A stretch of DNA of 64,000 nucleotides. It comes from Elusimicrobiota bacterium. Lineage in GTDB: Bacteria; Elusimicrobiota; Elusimicrobia; FEN-1173. The notes below the pieces were generated by a model. That model was not told the DNA's origin and ran no database searches. It saw nothing but the letters and a program-made list of their open reading frames with translations. The stretch spans positions 1-64,000 of the forward strand of contig JAEURZ010000017.1 of NCBI GenBank assembly GCA_016788905.1, read 5' to 3'. The position numbers and the translations under genes are program-made. Shown here piece after piece: positions 1 to 8,379 of this stretch (its first letter is position 1; each line of letters begins with the position of its first letter).

Positions 1-13
1 GGCATGAGCGCTG

Positions 14-487
14 ATGAGTACAAAGGACGAATCGAAGAAATCATGGGAGGAGCCGGATTCGAGCGGAAAGGAGACGGGTTTGTCGCGCTCGAAAAAGGAA
101 AAGTTGGTCCGGCAAACGCGGGAGGACTTGAAGGAAGCGGGAGATCTGTGGAAAAAGACAGCGGAGGTTTACGACCAGATAGCGGAAATCGAAAAGAAGG
201 ACATCGAATATCTGGACAGCGCGATAGCGCGGCTGGACGCCCAGGACAAGAGGTTAGCCCAGATGTCGAAAGAGCTGCAAGAATCCGGAAGACAAGCCGA
301 CTTGAGAGCCAAGCAAGCCGACTCCTTGATAGCAAGATTCAAAGCGTTGGAGACACGAACGGCGTGCTTAGACAAGAGCTCGCCGAGCTACGAGCAGGAA
401 AAGCAGATGTTATCAGCGGAGCACAAGAAGCTGGTCGCGGAGCTCGAAGCGCTCGAACAAAGCTCAGCTGGCGGGAGCGAGAGTTAG
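14..487 (+). CDS. Coiled-coil protein of unknown function
   Basis: A 157-residue protein rich in Lys, Glu, Ala and Leu, with a long heptad-like stretch from about residue 25 to 150 and no signal peptide. A longer frame starting at base 4 runs across the same DNA, but there its first 160 residues are Gly/Arg/Ser-rich and look like an out-of-phase reading of this coiled coil. I therefore prefer this frame as the real one. It ends at a TAG (485-487), six bases before a GTG start for the large downstream protein. It may be a chaperone or adaptor of that protein, or its N-terminal part separated by a frameshift. No ribosome site can be judged because the window begins just upstream. Confidence 0.6.
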   Translation: MSTKDESKKSWEEPDSSGKETGLSRSKKEKLVRQTREDLKEAGDLWKKTAEVYDQIAEIEKKDIEYLDSAIARLDAQDKRLAQMSKELQESGRQADLRAKQADSLIARFKALETRTACLDKSSPSYEQEKQMLSAEHKKLVAELEALEQSSAGGSES

Positions 488-492
488 CGTAT

Positions 493-3204
493 GTGGAAAC
501 CCGCACGCGGGTTGTGGCGAATCTTGAAGCCGCGGGGGCGGTGCGTGTGGAGGTGTCGGTGGATTTCGGGAAAGAAGGGATCGCGTTAGGGGAAGTTTTG
601 CCTGCATTACGGCAAGAAGTCAAGGCCGCGGGGGTTTCGTATGGGAATAAGGCGAGCCTTGATCCCTTCATGGCGCACAGCGGCGTATTAAAGCCGGCGA
701 AAGGGGCGGTTAAATCTTCAACCGCGGAACTGGGGGAAGAGGCGGGGGAGATCCTTATTTACAGCGCGCGCAGGTCGTTGGACGACGCCAACAACTACCG
801 CGCGGTTAACCGCGCGAAACTTTGGAAGAATGCGGAAAACAATCGATTCTACGCTGGGCTCTATGGAGCGGAAGATCCTGTGACAGGGATTTTAGAGGTC
901 GGGAAGGGGAGCACGCACTTTAACGTCTATCGTTTGAATATCAAAGAAGCGCGGGTATTGGATTTGACCAACCCTGATGTTGCGCAAACATTTAAATACG
1001 ACGTCATCGCGAGTGCCGGCGATAAGGCAAAGGCGTATCCGGTGAGTCAAAGCATTGTGCAAAAGGCGCGAGCGATGGGCTATGACACGGTGAAGGTGCC
1101 GAGCGTAAAAGACGGCAAGACGAATTGGGTTGTGATCGACAATTTCGAGAACTTGGTAAAAGAAGTAACAACCCGGCCCGGCGTTATGGCTGTGACAGCG
1201 GCGCAGCAGGCCGAGGCGGTGGTCCGGACAGCCCGGCTGGGGCCGACTAATGCGGGGACGGCCAAATCGATTGTGATGGCGATGGGGGGCGGATTGCTGG
1301 TGGGCGGGATGGCGGGTGGTGCGCACGCGGCGACGGGAGAAAACAACAACGGGACGACCGCCGCGGAGCGCACGGCGCGAACGATGGGAACGTTGGGCAT
1401 CGGTCCTATGATCGACCGGCTAAAAGGAGTGGATTGGGAAACCGCGACGGAAAAAACCTTGAACTTTGGCCGCGAAGTTGGGGCCATGGGCCAAAACGCG
1501 GCGATTGGCGTATGGCACTGGGGTGGGGACATGGTGGGTGACGTGGGGAAAATATCGCAGGCGCTATGGGAGGCCATCCGCCCCCAACCTGAACGGAGGT
1601 CAGCGGTTTCCCGTCTGGACGGGGCCAATGAACAAGTTAAAGCCGATCTAACCCCCTTGCCCATTTTGAATGTGGCGTCGAAGGTGGAACGAAAAGCGAT
1701 TACGGCGGCGTCGGCCAATGTCCAACCCGCTGAGACTCTGGTGGGGACACCAGCCGTGAACCCGACGGCAAGCGTCGCACCCGCAAGCGTAGTGGAGAGT
1801 GATGTGGCGGCCACAGTCAAATCCGCCGCACCCATTGAAACCAAACCGTTAGACACCACACTAACGGCCGAAACACCGGAAAAGAAAGGATTCTTGGCGC
1901 GGATCAAGGAAACGGTTAGCTCGTATAAAGAAGATCTGAAAACGGTGATAGGTTTCGTAAAAGATGAAACCGTAGCGTTTTGCCAAGACACCGTCGGCGC
2001 GATGGTGGACACAAAAGAAAAAGTCGTCGACGTGGCGCAAAAGGTTGGGGACAAAGCCGAGGATGTTAAATTGAAAGTTTGGAACTTTGAATATGGTTTG
2101 ACACAAGGGCTAACTGGCGACAGTCCGGTTAGCTTGATGTATGACGGTCAAAAGGGTGATTGGTTCCGAAATGACACAGCGGATTCACTCTATAAGGGTA
2201 ATGAAGGGTTGAGGAATACAGGGAAAGCTGTAAGTGATTTAAGTGGAGCCAGCGCCAGCATTCTAAATGCCGGGTGGCAGTGGACGAAAAATATTAGTCT
2301 GAATACCACGGCCAACATCTACACGTCTGTTATGCATTACGGGGAAGATGTCTCCACGATAGCGGGTGCCACTGTTGGAGTGGTGAAAGATATCGGGGTT
2401 TATTCGGCTGATAAGGTTCGGGGCGGGGGAAACTGGTCGAAGGAGAAGGCGAGCATAGTTGCGGAGCCTTTCGCCAGGAACGTTTCGGCTTCCTTTAACG
2501 AAATGACCCGCGCTGATCCTGTGACGGCAAACAAGGTTGCTATTGGTATAGTGGCCAGCGTATTCAGTGGAGATATTTGGGATAAGCCACTTTCCTTCAC
2601 TTTTGATGCAAGGGGGCCTGCCGTCGTAACAATCAATGGGATCCTTAATAGTTTCGATGATGCATCAAACCTGAACGGTGCTGTTAACGAAATGTTTGGG
2701 GTCAGATCATCTGCCATGATTTTCAATCAGTCACATACCAAGGGTCTCCAGGATGCACATCAAGTTGCATTCCATGAATTTTTCGGTGCGATTGATGCTC
2801 CTGCTGTTCAGGCCGCTATAGCAATCCGCCAAGGGATCAAAGAGAAGGGGGAAGTTTTTGTGGTGGCCCATAGCCAAGGCAGTGCCATTTTCGACGCTGC
2901 ACTAGACCTGTTGGGGTCATCGGAGAAGGCTAGAATTCACTATTTGGGTTTAGGTTCAGAAAAGTATATCAGCGCCAAACAAGAAGGATTAGCCGATGCT
3001 AAGAACGTACGCAATGCGGGGGATATTGTCCCACTTCTTGGAAACACTGCGAGAGCATCGAATTGGTTGATTCCGACAGAATGGTCCCGGAAAATATTTA
3101 CAGATTGGACAAACATTGATCGGAACGTTCCAGGGAATCGGCACGGGTTTGATCAGTTCTATAAGCAGGAAGTTAAACGATGGGCAAAGGAAATCTATCC
3201 GTGA
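493..3204 (+). CDS. Large effector-like protein with RES-like segment and C-terminal lipase-type alpha/beta-hydrolase
   Basis: About 903 residues if the GTG at 493 is the start; the same frame is open further upstream to base 4. Residues about 86-226 resemble the RES fold of NAD-consuming toxins: an Arg-Phe-Tyr segment, then a Glu in LEVGKGS, then RVLDLTNPDV, then the Ser of KVPSVKDG. A Gly/Ala-rich, possibly membrane-active stretch follows near residues 258-280, then a long Ala/Thr/Pro and helical middle region. The C-terminus is an alpha/beta-hydrolase with nucleophile Ser794 in AHSQGS, Asp844 in NAGDIVP and His884 in NRHGFDQF, a plausible catalytic triad. The next gene, a lipoprotein, starts inside its stop (GTGA). 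The layout suggests a secreted or polymorphic-toxin-type effector, but target and export route are unknown. The RES assignment is weaker than the hydrolase one. Confidence 0.6.
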   Translation: METRTRVVANLEAAGAVRVEVSVDFGKEGIALGEVLPALRQEVKAAGVSYGNKASLDPFMAHSGVLKPAKGAVKSSTAELGEEAGEILIYSARRSLDDANNYRAVNRAKLWKNAENNRFYAGLYGAEDPVTGILEVGKGSTHFNVYRLNIKEARVLDLTNPDVAQTFKYDVIASAGDKAKAYPVSQSIVQKARAMGYDTVKVPSVKDGKTNWVVIDNFENLVKEVTTRPGVMAVTAAQQAEAVVRTARLGPTNAGTAKSIVMAMGGGLLVGGMAGGAHAATGENNNGTTAAERTARTMGTLGIGPMIDRLKGVDWETATEKTLNFGREVGAMGQNAAIGVWHWGGDMVGDVGKISQALWEAIRPQPERRSAVSRLDGANEQVKADLTPLPILNVASKVERKAITAASANVQPAETLVGTPAVNPTASVAPASVVESDVAATVKSAAPIETKPLDTTLTAETPEKKGFLARIKETVSSYKEDLKTVIGFVKDETVAFCQDTVGAMVDTKEKVVDVAQKVGDKAEDVKLKVWNFEYGLTQGLTGDSPVSLMYDGQKGDWFRNDTADSLYKGNEGLRNTGKAVSDLSGASASILNAGWQWTKNISLNTTANIYTSVMHYGEDVSTIAGATVGVVKDIGVYSADKVRGGGNWSKEKASIVAEPFARNVSASFNEMTRADPVTANKVAIGIVASVFSGDIWDKPLSFTFDARGPAVVTINGILNSFDDASNLNGAVNEMFGVRSSAMIFNQSHTKGLQDAHQVAFHEFFGAIDAPAVQAAIAIRQGIKEKGEVFVVAHSQGSAIFDAALDLLGSSEKARIHYLGLGSEKYISAKQEGLADAKNVRNAGDIVPLLGNTARASNWLIPTEWSRKIFTDWTNIDRNVPGNRHGFDQFYKQEVKRWAKEIYP

Positions 3205-3665
3205 AATACACATCCTTAAAGGTAGCCGCTTTAGCGTTAGGGATTCTCTCTGCGTGTTCGTCACATAAGTTTACAGATGTGAGTGGAGACCCCGCTTACG
3301 TATTAATGATGAATCGAGCTTTTGAAGTAAAGGTGGAGTTGGCAGTTTTTAAGACTGCCAAAGGTGACGATCAATTGCGTGTCAATATCCCTGGTTCGCC
3401 TGGGATACCGGCAACTCTCCCGAATGTATTTCCCTATGATGAAGGAGGGGTTTTTGTCGTCGGAAGTTTGCCCCAAGGGTCGGTTTTTAAGATCACCCGT
3501 GCTGTTCGGGTTCAATCTTTTGAAAATGATTATGTGGGTTATAAGGCAGTTGTGGTGAGCACGGGGCCTTTGCAGGGGAAGGAAGTAGATCCGACCGGGT
3601 TAACGGACCGAGGCGATATCCCCCACTTTAATCCGGCATATGTCAGCCCGGTAAATGGGGAATAA
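3201..3665 (+). CDS. Small lipoprotein coupled to the hydrolase effector
   Basis: A 154-residue protein starting at GTG 3201, which overlaps the TGA of the preceding gene (GTGA), so the two are probably translationally coupled. The N-terminus is Lys-containing and then hydrophobic, ending in the lipobox LSAC with Cys19, so it should be exported and lipidated. The mature part is beta-rich and has no family I recognise. An earlier in-frame ATG at 3180 would put a polar extension before the signal peptide and is less likely. Being coupled to a putative toxin, it could be a periplasmic immunity or accessory lipoprotein; that is inference from position only. Confidence 0.65.
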   Translation: MKYTSLKVAALALGILSACSSHKFTDVSGDPAYVLMMNRAFEVKVELAVFKTAKGDDQLRVNIPGSPGIPATLPNVFPYDEGGVFVVGSLPQGSVFKITRAVRVQSFENDYVGYKAVVVSTGPLQGKEVDPTGLTDRGDIPHFNPAYVSPVNGE

Positions 3666-3729
3666 GGGGCCAACGATGAAATAGATTTTAATCATCCTAT
3701 CCGGAATTCTGATCCTGCTATTTGCCTTG

Positions 3730-4443
3730 ATGTGGGTAAATCGTAAATGGATAGCGAACTATTTTAGTCCAGAGAGCCGAGCAGAGGTCAATTTGGTAAT
3801 GGCAGTTCGGTATCTTCAGGCAGGTAAAACCGACGATGCTCTGCGAAAGATCGGAGGCGCATTAAGCCTTAATCCAAATTCCGCTAAGGCCCATTACTAT
3901 TTGGCAAAGGCCTACATGCAACAGGGCCAGCCCTTGGAAGCGGAAATCGGTGAATATAAGAAAACGATCGAATTGGATCCCACCTTTATGCGAGCACGTC
4001 ATGATTTGACGGCGGCATATTTTGAACAAGGGAATTACGACGGGGCATTTCGTGAGGTTCAGAAGGTCTTGGAAATCGACCCAAACAATGCCGTAGGCCA
4101 TAACAACATGGGTCGGGTCTATATGGCCAAAATGGATCGGAGTAAGGCGGAGGTCCACCTGAAGAAGGCTTTGGAGATTGAACCCGATTACGAATTCGCT
4201 CTTAATAATCTGGGGAACCTCTATTTCCTTGAAGGAAAATGGGAGCAAGCTAAAAATCATTTAACCAAGTCTTTATCGATTGACCCAAAGAATCCTGGGA
4301 CCCACTTCTTCCTTGCACAGATCGCAGAGGAACAAATGGACACAGCAAAGGCAGTCGAGCACTGGCAAAGGGCAATCGAATACGGTCTAAAGGGTGTTGA
4401 ATTGTCAAAGGCTAGGGAAAGAATAGAGGCTTTAAAGAAATAA
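3730..4443 (+). CDS. TPR-repeat protein with an amber codon in its N-terminal anchor
   Basis: About 237 residues made of at least five tetratricopeptide units (for example NSAKAHYYLAKAYMQQGQ and EFALNNLGNLYFLEGKW). TPRs are protein-interaction scaffolds. The natural start appears to be ATG 3676, preceded by AAGGGG, but its third codon is TAG (3682-3684). After it the frame continues as a hydrophobic segment, ILIILSGILILLFALMW, that would be a membrane anchor. Translation as annotated would begin at TTG 3727 or ATG 3730, losing most of the anchor. The repeat region itself is intact. It may be a recent nonsense mutation, a sequencing error, or a gene now making a soluble protein. Confidence 0.7.
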   Translation: MWVNRKWIANYFSPESRAEVNLVMAVRYLQAGKTDDALRKIGGALSLNPNSAKAHYYLAKAYMQQGQPLEAEIGEYKKTIELDPTFMRARHDLTAAYFEQGNYDGAFREVQKVLEIDPNNAVGHNNMGRVYMAKMDRSKAEVHLKKALEIEPDYEFALNNLGNLYFLEGKWEQAKNHLTKSLSIDPKNPGTHFFLAQIAEEQMDTAKAVEHWQRAIEYGLKGVELSKARERIEALKK

Positions 4444-4620
4444 CCTAAATCTTTCGCGGTTGATTGCGCTAAAGGGGGCGTTCTGCCGGACGGAAACGAT
4501 GAAAAGATTTTAAGCAAAACCGCCTACGAGCATTTGGTGGCGTTGGAATCCGTCGAGTTTGGGGGCTTAAGTCTACCCCACAATAAAGCAGTCAAAAAAG
4601 AGGAGAGGTGTATAAAATGA
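4444..4620 (+). pseudogene. 3' remnant of an unidentified gene
   Basis: Directly after the TPR stop the same frame is open without a usable start for 58 codons and reads like protein (for example DEKILSKTAYEHLVALESVE). It ends in a TGA that overlaps the next ATG as ATGA, the usual operon junction in this window. This suggests the tail of a gene whose front has been deleted. No family is recognised. A chance open frame remains possible. Confidence 0.35.
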
Positions 4621-4916
4621 AACGATGGAAATTGTTGTCCGGTGCAGTTGTAGCAAGTTGTATTGCAATGGGTGTTCGTGCGGAAGACAAAATGGTCACG
4701 TAATTCGGCCAAGTAGAATTCTTCACATATTCGGATGCGTTTAAGAAGGCTGAGGAACATTGGGATAAAGTTATTGCCGCGGACACTGAGGATATTGATT
4801 CGTTTTTTGGTGGGTCAATTGCGAGCGATCAAAAGACCCAAGGTGGAGTTGCGGTGCGTGTTGGCGCGTTACTTGCGACACCAGTCAAGGGGGTCAGGGT
4901 GGGGGGAAGCCTGTAA
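4617..4916 (+). pseudogene. Exported-protein gene broken by an in-frame TAA
   Basis: ATG 4617 follows GAGGAGAGG and begins a clear signal peptide (MKRWKLLSGAVVASCIAMGV, then RAED). A TAA at 4701-4703 stops it at codon 29. The same frame then continues as plausible protein (FGQVEFFTYSDAFKKAEEHW and onward, with SFFGGSIASDQKTQGG) to a TAA at 4914-4916. That stop lies two bases before the left inverted repeat of the transposase unit, so the gene may also be cut at its 3' end. The product is not recognised; it would have been a small periplasmic protein. Confidence 0.55.
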
Positions 4917-4918
4917 AC

Positions 4919-4942
4919 CGGGACGTCTTTAACTAATTAACT
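4919..4942 (+). repeat. Left 24-bp inverted repeat of the transposase unit
   Basis: Begins CGGGACGTC and ends TAATTAACT. It is the exact reverse complement of 5980-6003, and the match stops on both sides. The AT-rich inner half contains TTAACTAATTAA, partly palindromic in itself. Confidence 0.85.
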
Positions 4943-4978
4943 ATTGACTGTCGGATTCGCGATTAGTATCTTAGGGGC

Positions 4979-5989
4979 ATGCCCCGACAATCCCGTGTTA
5001 ATATCCCAGGCCTTCTGTATCACATCATGGCGCGAGGCATCGAACGCAGGCCAATTTTCTCAGATAAAATCGACTACGATGATTTTTTAGAACGGTTGGA
5101 GAAGGGGCTGGAACAATGCCCTGGGCAATTATTGGGCTGGGCTCTGATGCCAAATCACTTTCACTTGCTTTTTCGGGCTGGGACTCGGGGGATTAGTGCG
5201 CTCATGCAACGGGTGATGACGGGGTATGCGGTTGCATTTAACCACAGACATGGGCGCGCTGGGCACCTTTTTCAGAATCGTTACAAGTCCATTGTCTGTG
5301 AAGAGGAAACATACCTCCTTGAGTTGGTCCGATACATCCACCTAAACCCCATCCGGGCAAAAATCGTTCGAAACATGGAAGAGTTAAAATCCTACCCTTA
5401 CAGTGGCCATTCGGGACTTATGGGAACGCACAAGAGAAAATGGCAGGAAATAAATGAGGTCCTTCACCGTTTTTCAATGAAAGATTCCCCAGCTAAAAAA
5501 CTTTATGAACGTTTTGTTGAGGATGGGATCAAGGCCGGGAGGCGCCCGGAATTAATGGGGGGAGGGTTACTAAGAAGTGCGGGGGGATTGGCGGGTCTAC
5601 TGGGACGGTCTCGATCTGAGAGGGAAGCCTACGATGAGCGCGTTTTGGGAAGCGGTGGGTTTGTGGAAACCGTTCTTAAGGGGGTTGAGGGAGACGACAG
5701 GCGCCGGGCGGAATACCGGCGACAGGACCTTACTATAGAAACGTTGGCGGAAAGGGTGGCAAGCGAAGAAGGCATTAATGCCACAAGCCTGTTTGAGCGA
5801 GGGCGTCAGGACGCCGTCTCACGGGGAAAGGCTTTGTTAATTTATCTGGGAGTTGAATATTTAGGAATGGCCTCACGCGAAATGGCCAAACTGACCCAAA
5901 TGTCAGACCCCGCTGCTAGCAAAGCCCGGGCGCGTGGGGCTTTGCTTTGGGAAACAAGTGGCCTTAAAGAACAACCTAAAGTTAATTAG
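4979..5989 (+). CDS. REP-associated tyrosine transposase (RAYT, Y1/HUH family)
   Basis: A 336-residue protein beginning MPRQSRVNIPGLLYHIMARG, the characteristic RAYT/IS200-like opening. The HUH motif is MPNHFHLL with His60 and His62, and the likely nucleophile is Tyr119 in LVRYIHLNPIR. These single-strand DNA transposases nick with a tyrosine and process REP hairpins. The C-terminal third (about residues 240-330) has a helical module like the DnaA C-terminal DNA-binding domain often fused to this family. The family core is intact, so it may be active. The stop codon lies inside the right inverted repeat. Confidence 0.9.
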   Translation: MPRQSRVNIPGLLYHIMARGIERRPIFSDKIDYDDFLERLEKGLEQCPGQLLGWALMPNHFHLLFRAGTRGISALMQRVMTGYAVAFNHRHGRAGHLFQNRYKSIVCEEETYLLELVRYIHLNPIRAKIVRNMEELKSYPYSGHSGLMGTHKRKWQEINEVLHRFSMKDSPAKKLYERFVEDGIKAGRRPELMGGGLLRSAGGLAGLLGRSRSEREAYDERVLGSGGFVETVLKGVEGDDRRRAEYRRQDLTIETLAERVASEEGINATSLFERGRQDAVSRGKALLIYLGVEYLGMASREMAKLTQMSDPAASKARARGALLWETSGLKEQPKVN

Positions 5990-6003
5990 TTAAAGACGTC
6001 CCG
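5980..6003 (+). repeat. Right 24-bp inverted repeat of the transposase unit
   Basis: Exact reverse complement of 4919-4942. The TAG stop of the transposase (5987-5989) is within it. Confidence 0.85.
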
Positions 6004-6076
6004 TTATGAGGTTTATGCTCCCTTCAGGGCCGGTCCCTTTGGGGTACAGCACCCTCGCTTTCCCTTGTGACCCCAT

Positions 6077-6116
6077 CCTCTCCCGCGAGCGAGAGAGGGA
6101 ACTCTTCTTTGTTCCC
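6077..6116. repeat. Palindromes downstream of the transposase, REP-like
   Basis: Two overlapping inverted repeats: CCTCTC paired with GAGAGG (6077-6082/6093-6098), and GGGAAC paired with GTTCCC (6097-6102/6111-6116). They lie about 75 bp beyond the unit boundary in the roughly 270-bp gap before the next gene. The CCTCTCCCG core recurs at 37194. They may be REP targets of the transposase or simply terminator-like hairpins. Nothing else was recognised in 6004-6273 except a GGAGG ribosome site just before 6274. Confidence 0.45.
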
Positions 6117-6273
6117 CATCAGGGTCCCGCTAAAAATCCCACAAAATCCTGGATGCAAGATTTCCTTCATGGGGGAAAATAGCTTGCGTGAAAACCGCGG
6201 CTAATTTCATCAAACAAAAGATTGAGCCATTAAGTAAAATAGTGCCACTTCGTTTTAAAATGGAGGAAAGACA

Positions 6274-6717
6274 ATGATTCAGATGGAATTCACGGAAGAA
6301 GAGTATCGGAAACTCTGCGAGGTGGTGTATGTGGCGGATTGGGTGGCCACGTCGTTAAAAGCGGATGCCCATGAAACGAGCCCGTATCATTCGCTCGACC
6401 AAAAGATTCTTGGGCGGGCGGCCGCGGCGAGGTGTGGGGATTTGGTGGATTACGATTCTGAATTGAAAACCTTTTTCCCTTCGCCTGAACTGGATGAAAA
6501 GTGTGAGCCCGTTATTCGGGAGTTCGAAAGTGACCTGTTTTGGGAAGAGCTAACGAATCGAATGGCCGAAAGGGACATAAAACAGGGGGGAGAGTGTTTG
6601 AGTGAGGGAGACGCCAATTTAGAAAAACGGTTTGATGCTCTTGATAAAAAAGAAGAATATTATAATCAAGAGTTTTCTCAACACGGAATTGAACGGTTAA
6701 CAATCGCTAAACCTTAG
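6274..6717 (+). CDS. Hypothetical soluble protein
   Basis: A 147-residue acidic protein with no signal peptide or membrane segment, starting at ATG 6274 after TGGAGGAAAG. It is helical and Glu-rich, with a charged C-terminus. No family recognised. It lies 36 bp before a TPR/SEC-C protein with which it could be co-transcribed. Confidence 0.65.
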   Translation: MIQMEFTEEEYRKLCEVVYVADWVATSLKADAHETSPYHSLDQKILGRAAAARCGDLVDYDSELKTFFPSPELDEKCEPVIREFESDLFWEELTNRMAERDIKQGGECLSEGDANLEKRFDALDKKEEYYNQEFSQHGIERLTIAKP

Positions 6718-6753
6718 GGCTTTTTATACGGATCGAAAAGGAGATCATTCTTC

Positions 6754-7734
6754 ATGAAGATAGTGCGTTCGAGCGGAAAGGCTCCAAATGAGAAATTGTT
6801 TCATCACCTCGCTCAGAAAGATTTTTCTTCTGAAACGGAAATGAAGAAATATCTTAACACCCTCATTGGAAAAAACTTAGACGACTTGGGTGGGAATGAA
6901 GGGAAAACCCCTTTAGACGAAGCTCAATTTCTTATTTACGACGCCTGGGAAGAAGCGGAATCAAAAAAACGCCTGGCGTTGGCGAATAAAGCTCTCGAAA
7001 TATCTCCTGATTGTTCGGACGCCTATAATCTTTTGGCGGAAGAATCAGCCTCCTCCCCGAAAGAAGCTCTTGACCTCTATCAAGAAGGGGTCGCGGCTGG
7101 GAAACGTGTTTTGGGAGAAAAGAATTTTCGAGAAAACAAAGGACGTTTTTGGGGAATGCACGAAACCCGGCCCTACATGCGGTCACTGGCCGGAAAAGCT
7201 AAAACGTATTTTGAAATTGGGGATCCCGACCAAGGCTTCGCAATTTATTACGAAATGTTGGACTTAAATCCGGGCGATAACCAAGGGATCCGTTATGAAT
7301 TATTGGCCCGTCATGGGGACCGATTGGAATTTGATGCCATGGTGGCCCTATTAAATAGATACCCCAATGATTGTGAGGCAAATTGGGTTTTTACCATCCC
7401 TCTTTTGTCATTCCAAAAAGAAGGGGATTCCTTAAGATCCAAAGAACAGCTTCATTTCGCTATCAATCACAATCCTCGGGTGGCGGACTACTTGTTGGGA
7501 CGAAAAGATCTTCCGGCCGATATTCCAGATCAAATCCAATTGGGTGGGGATTCCGAAGCCCAGGCCTATGGGGTAAAATTTCTTTCGCTATGGAACAAAG
7601 TCAATGGTGCGCTCGAGTGGCTGGAAGGCCAAGAAGAGATATTTCGCCAAAAAAAAGGTGCTGGCCGATTAAATCGGAACGATCCTTGTTTGTGCGGGTC
7701 CGGACGCAAACAAAAGAAATGTTGCGGGGTGTGA
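6754..7734 (+). CDS. TPR protein with C-terminal SEC-C zinc-binding motif
   Basis: A 326-residue protein. TPR-like helical repeats occupy about residues 50-230 (for example KKRLALANKALEISPDCSDA and AGKAKTYFEIGDPDQGFAIY). The last 20 residues hold the SEC-C motif, RNDPCLCGSGRKQKKCC, which binds zinc in SecA and in many stand-alone proteins and mediates protein contacts. No signal peptide, so probably cytoplasmic. It is preceded by AAAGGAG. The gene is convergent with the M50 protease gene, 9 bp apart. Biochemical role unknown. Confidence 0.8.
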   Translation: MKIVRSSGKAPNEKLFHHLAQKDFSSETEMKKYLNTLIGKNLDDLGGNEGKTPLDEAQFLIYDAWEEAESKKRLALANKALEISPDCSDAYNLLAEESASSPKEALDLYQEGVAAGKRVLGEKNFRENKGRFWGMHETRPYMRSLAGKAKTYFEIGDPDQGFAIYYEMLDLNPGDNQGIRYELLARHGDRLEFDAMVALLNRYPNDCEANWVFTIPLLSFQKEGDSLRSKEQLHFAINHNPRVADYLLGRKDLPADIPDQIQLGGDSEAQAYGVKFLSLWNKVNGALEWLEGQEEIFRQKKGAGRLNRNDPCLCGSGRKQKKCCGV

Positions 7735-7743
7735 AATTCCTAA

Positions 7744-8379
7744 TCAAAAATGAAACGGGGACAGGATTAGGCCCAATAATCCGTAAACGGCTCCTTGCAT
7801 CACATTGATGACGGGGTTTAAAAGGCCCGTGAAGATGAGGAGAATCAAGACAAAAAAACCGTAACGTTCGAACTGAAAGAATTTCACCCGGGCTTCAATG
7901 GGGAGAAATTCAGCCAAGACCTTAGATCCATCCAGGGGGGGAATGGGGATCAAATTGAAGGCGGCCAAAATAACGTTGATTTTAACGGCCACGGTAAGGG
8001 CCAGGGCGATGGGGGGGATCCCTCGAATCATTGAGAACTCGAGCAGGAGGGCGGCGGCAAAGGCGATGATGAAATTGGCCGTGACCCCCGCCAAGGACAC
8101 GGCAATCAGGCCGAACCGGGTTCGGCGCAGGTAACCGTAGTTGATCGGCACGGGGCGTGCCCAACCAAACCCCGCCACAAAAAGCATGAGGAGCCCAATC
8201 GGATCAATGTGAGGCATGGGGTTCGCCGTTAAACGACCCTCCTCCTCCGCCAGAGTGTCGCCGAAGAGTTTCGCCACCCATCCGTGGGCCACTTCGTGGG
8301 CAATAATGGAATAGAGAAGTAAAACCGCCAACACCACAAACGCCAAAGGGTCTCTGGTCAATAACGAGATCAATCCCAT
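7744..8379 (-). CDS. Site-2 protease family (M50) membrane metalloprotease
   Basis: A 211-residue polytopic membrane protein. The zinc motif HEVAH is at residues 28-32 in the first membrane segment, and the second motif NLIPIPPLDGSK lies near residue 150, giving the third ligand Asp. The length and lack of a PDZ domain match the short M50B/YwhC-like group rather than RseP. Such proteases cleave membrane substrates within the bilayer; the target here is unknown. It stands alone on the minus strand. Confidence 0.9.
   Translation of the reverse strand: MGLISLLTRDPLAFVVLAVLLLYSIIAHEVAHGWVAKLFGDTLAEEEGRLTANPMPHIDPIGLLMLFVAGFGWARPVPINYGYLRRTRFGLIAVSLAGVTANFIIAFAAALLLEFSMIRGIPPIALALTVAVKINVILAAFNLIPIPPLDGSKVLAEFLPIEARVKFFQFERYGFFVLILLIFTGLLNPVINVMQGAVYGLLGLILSPFHF

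Larger units (their letters stand above)
4919..6003 (+). mobile_element. REP-associated transposase unit bounded by 24-bp inverted repeats
   Basis: A 1,085-bp segment holding one Y1/HUH transposase gene, bounded by a perfect 24-bp inverted repeat at 4919-4942 and 5980-6003. The left copy sits at the end of a broken gene and the right copy contains the transposase stop codon. IS200/IS605 elements normally lack terminal inverted repeats, whereas RAYT genes are flanked by REP palindromes, so this fits a RAYT-like unit. No target duplication is obvious. Whether it still moves cannot be told from one copy. Confidence 0.65.

Noticed and set aside
1080-2054. Long minus-strand open frame of 324 codons within the effector gene
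   Set aside because: Ser/Thr/Pro/Ala-biased shadow of the plus-strand gene with no recognisable motif.
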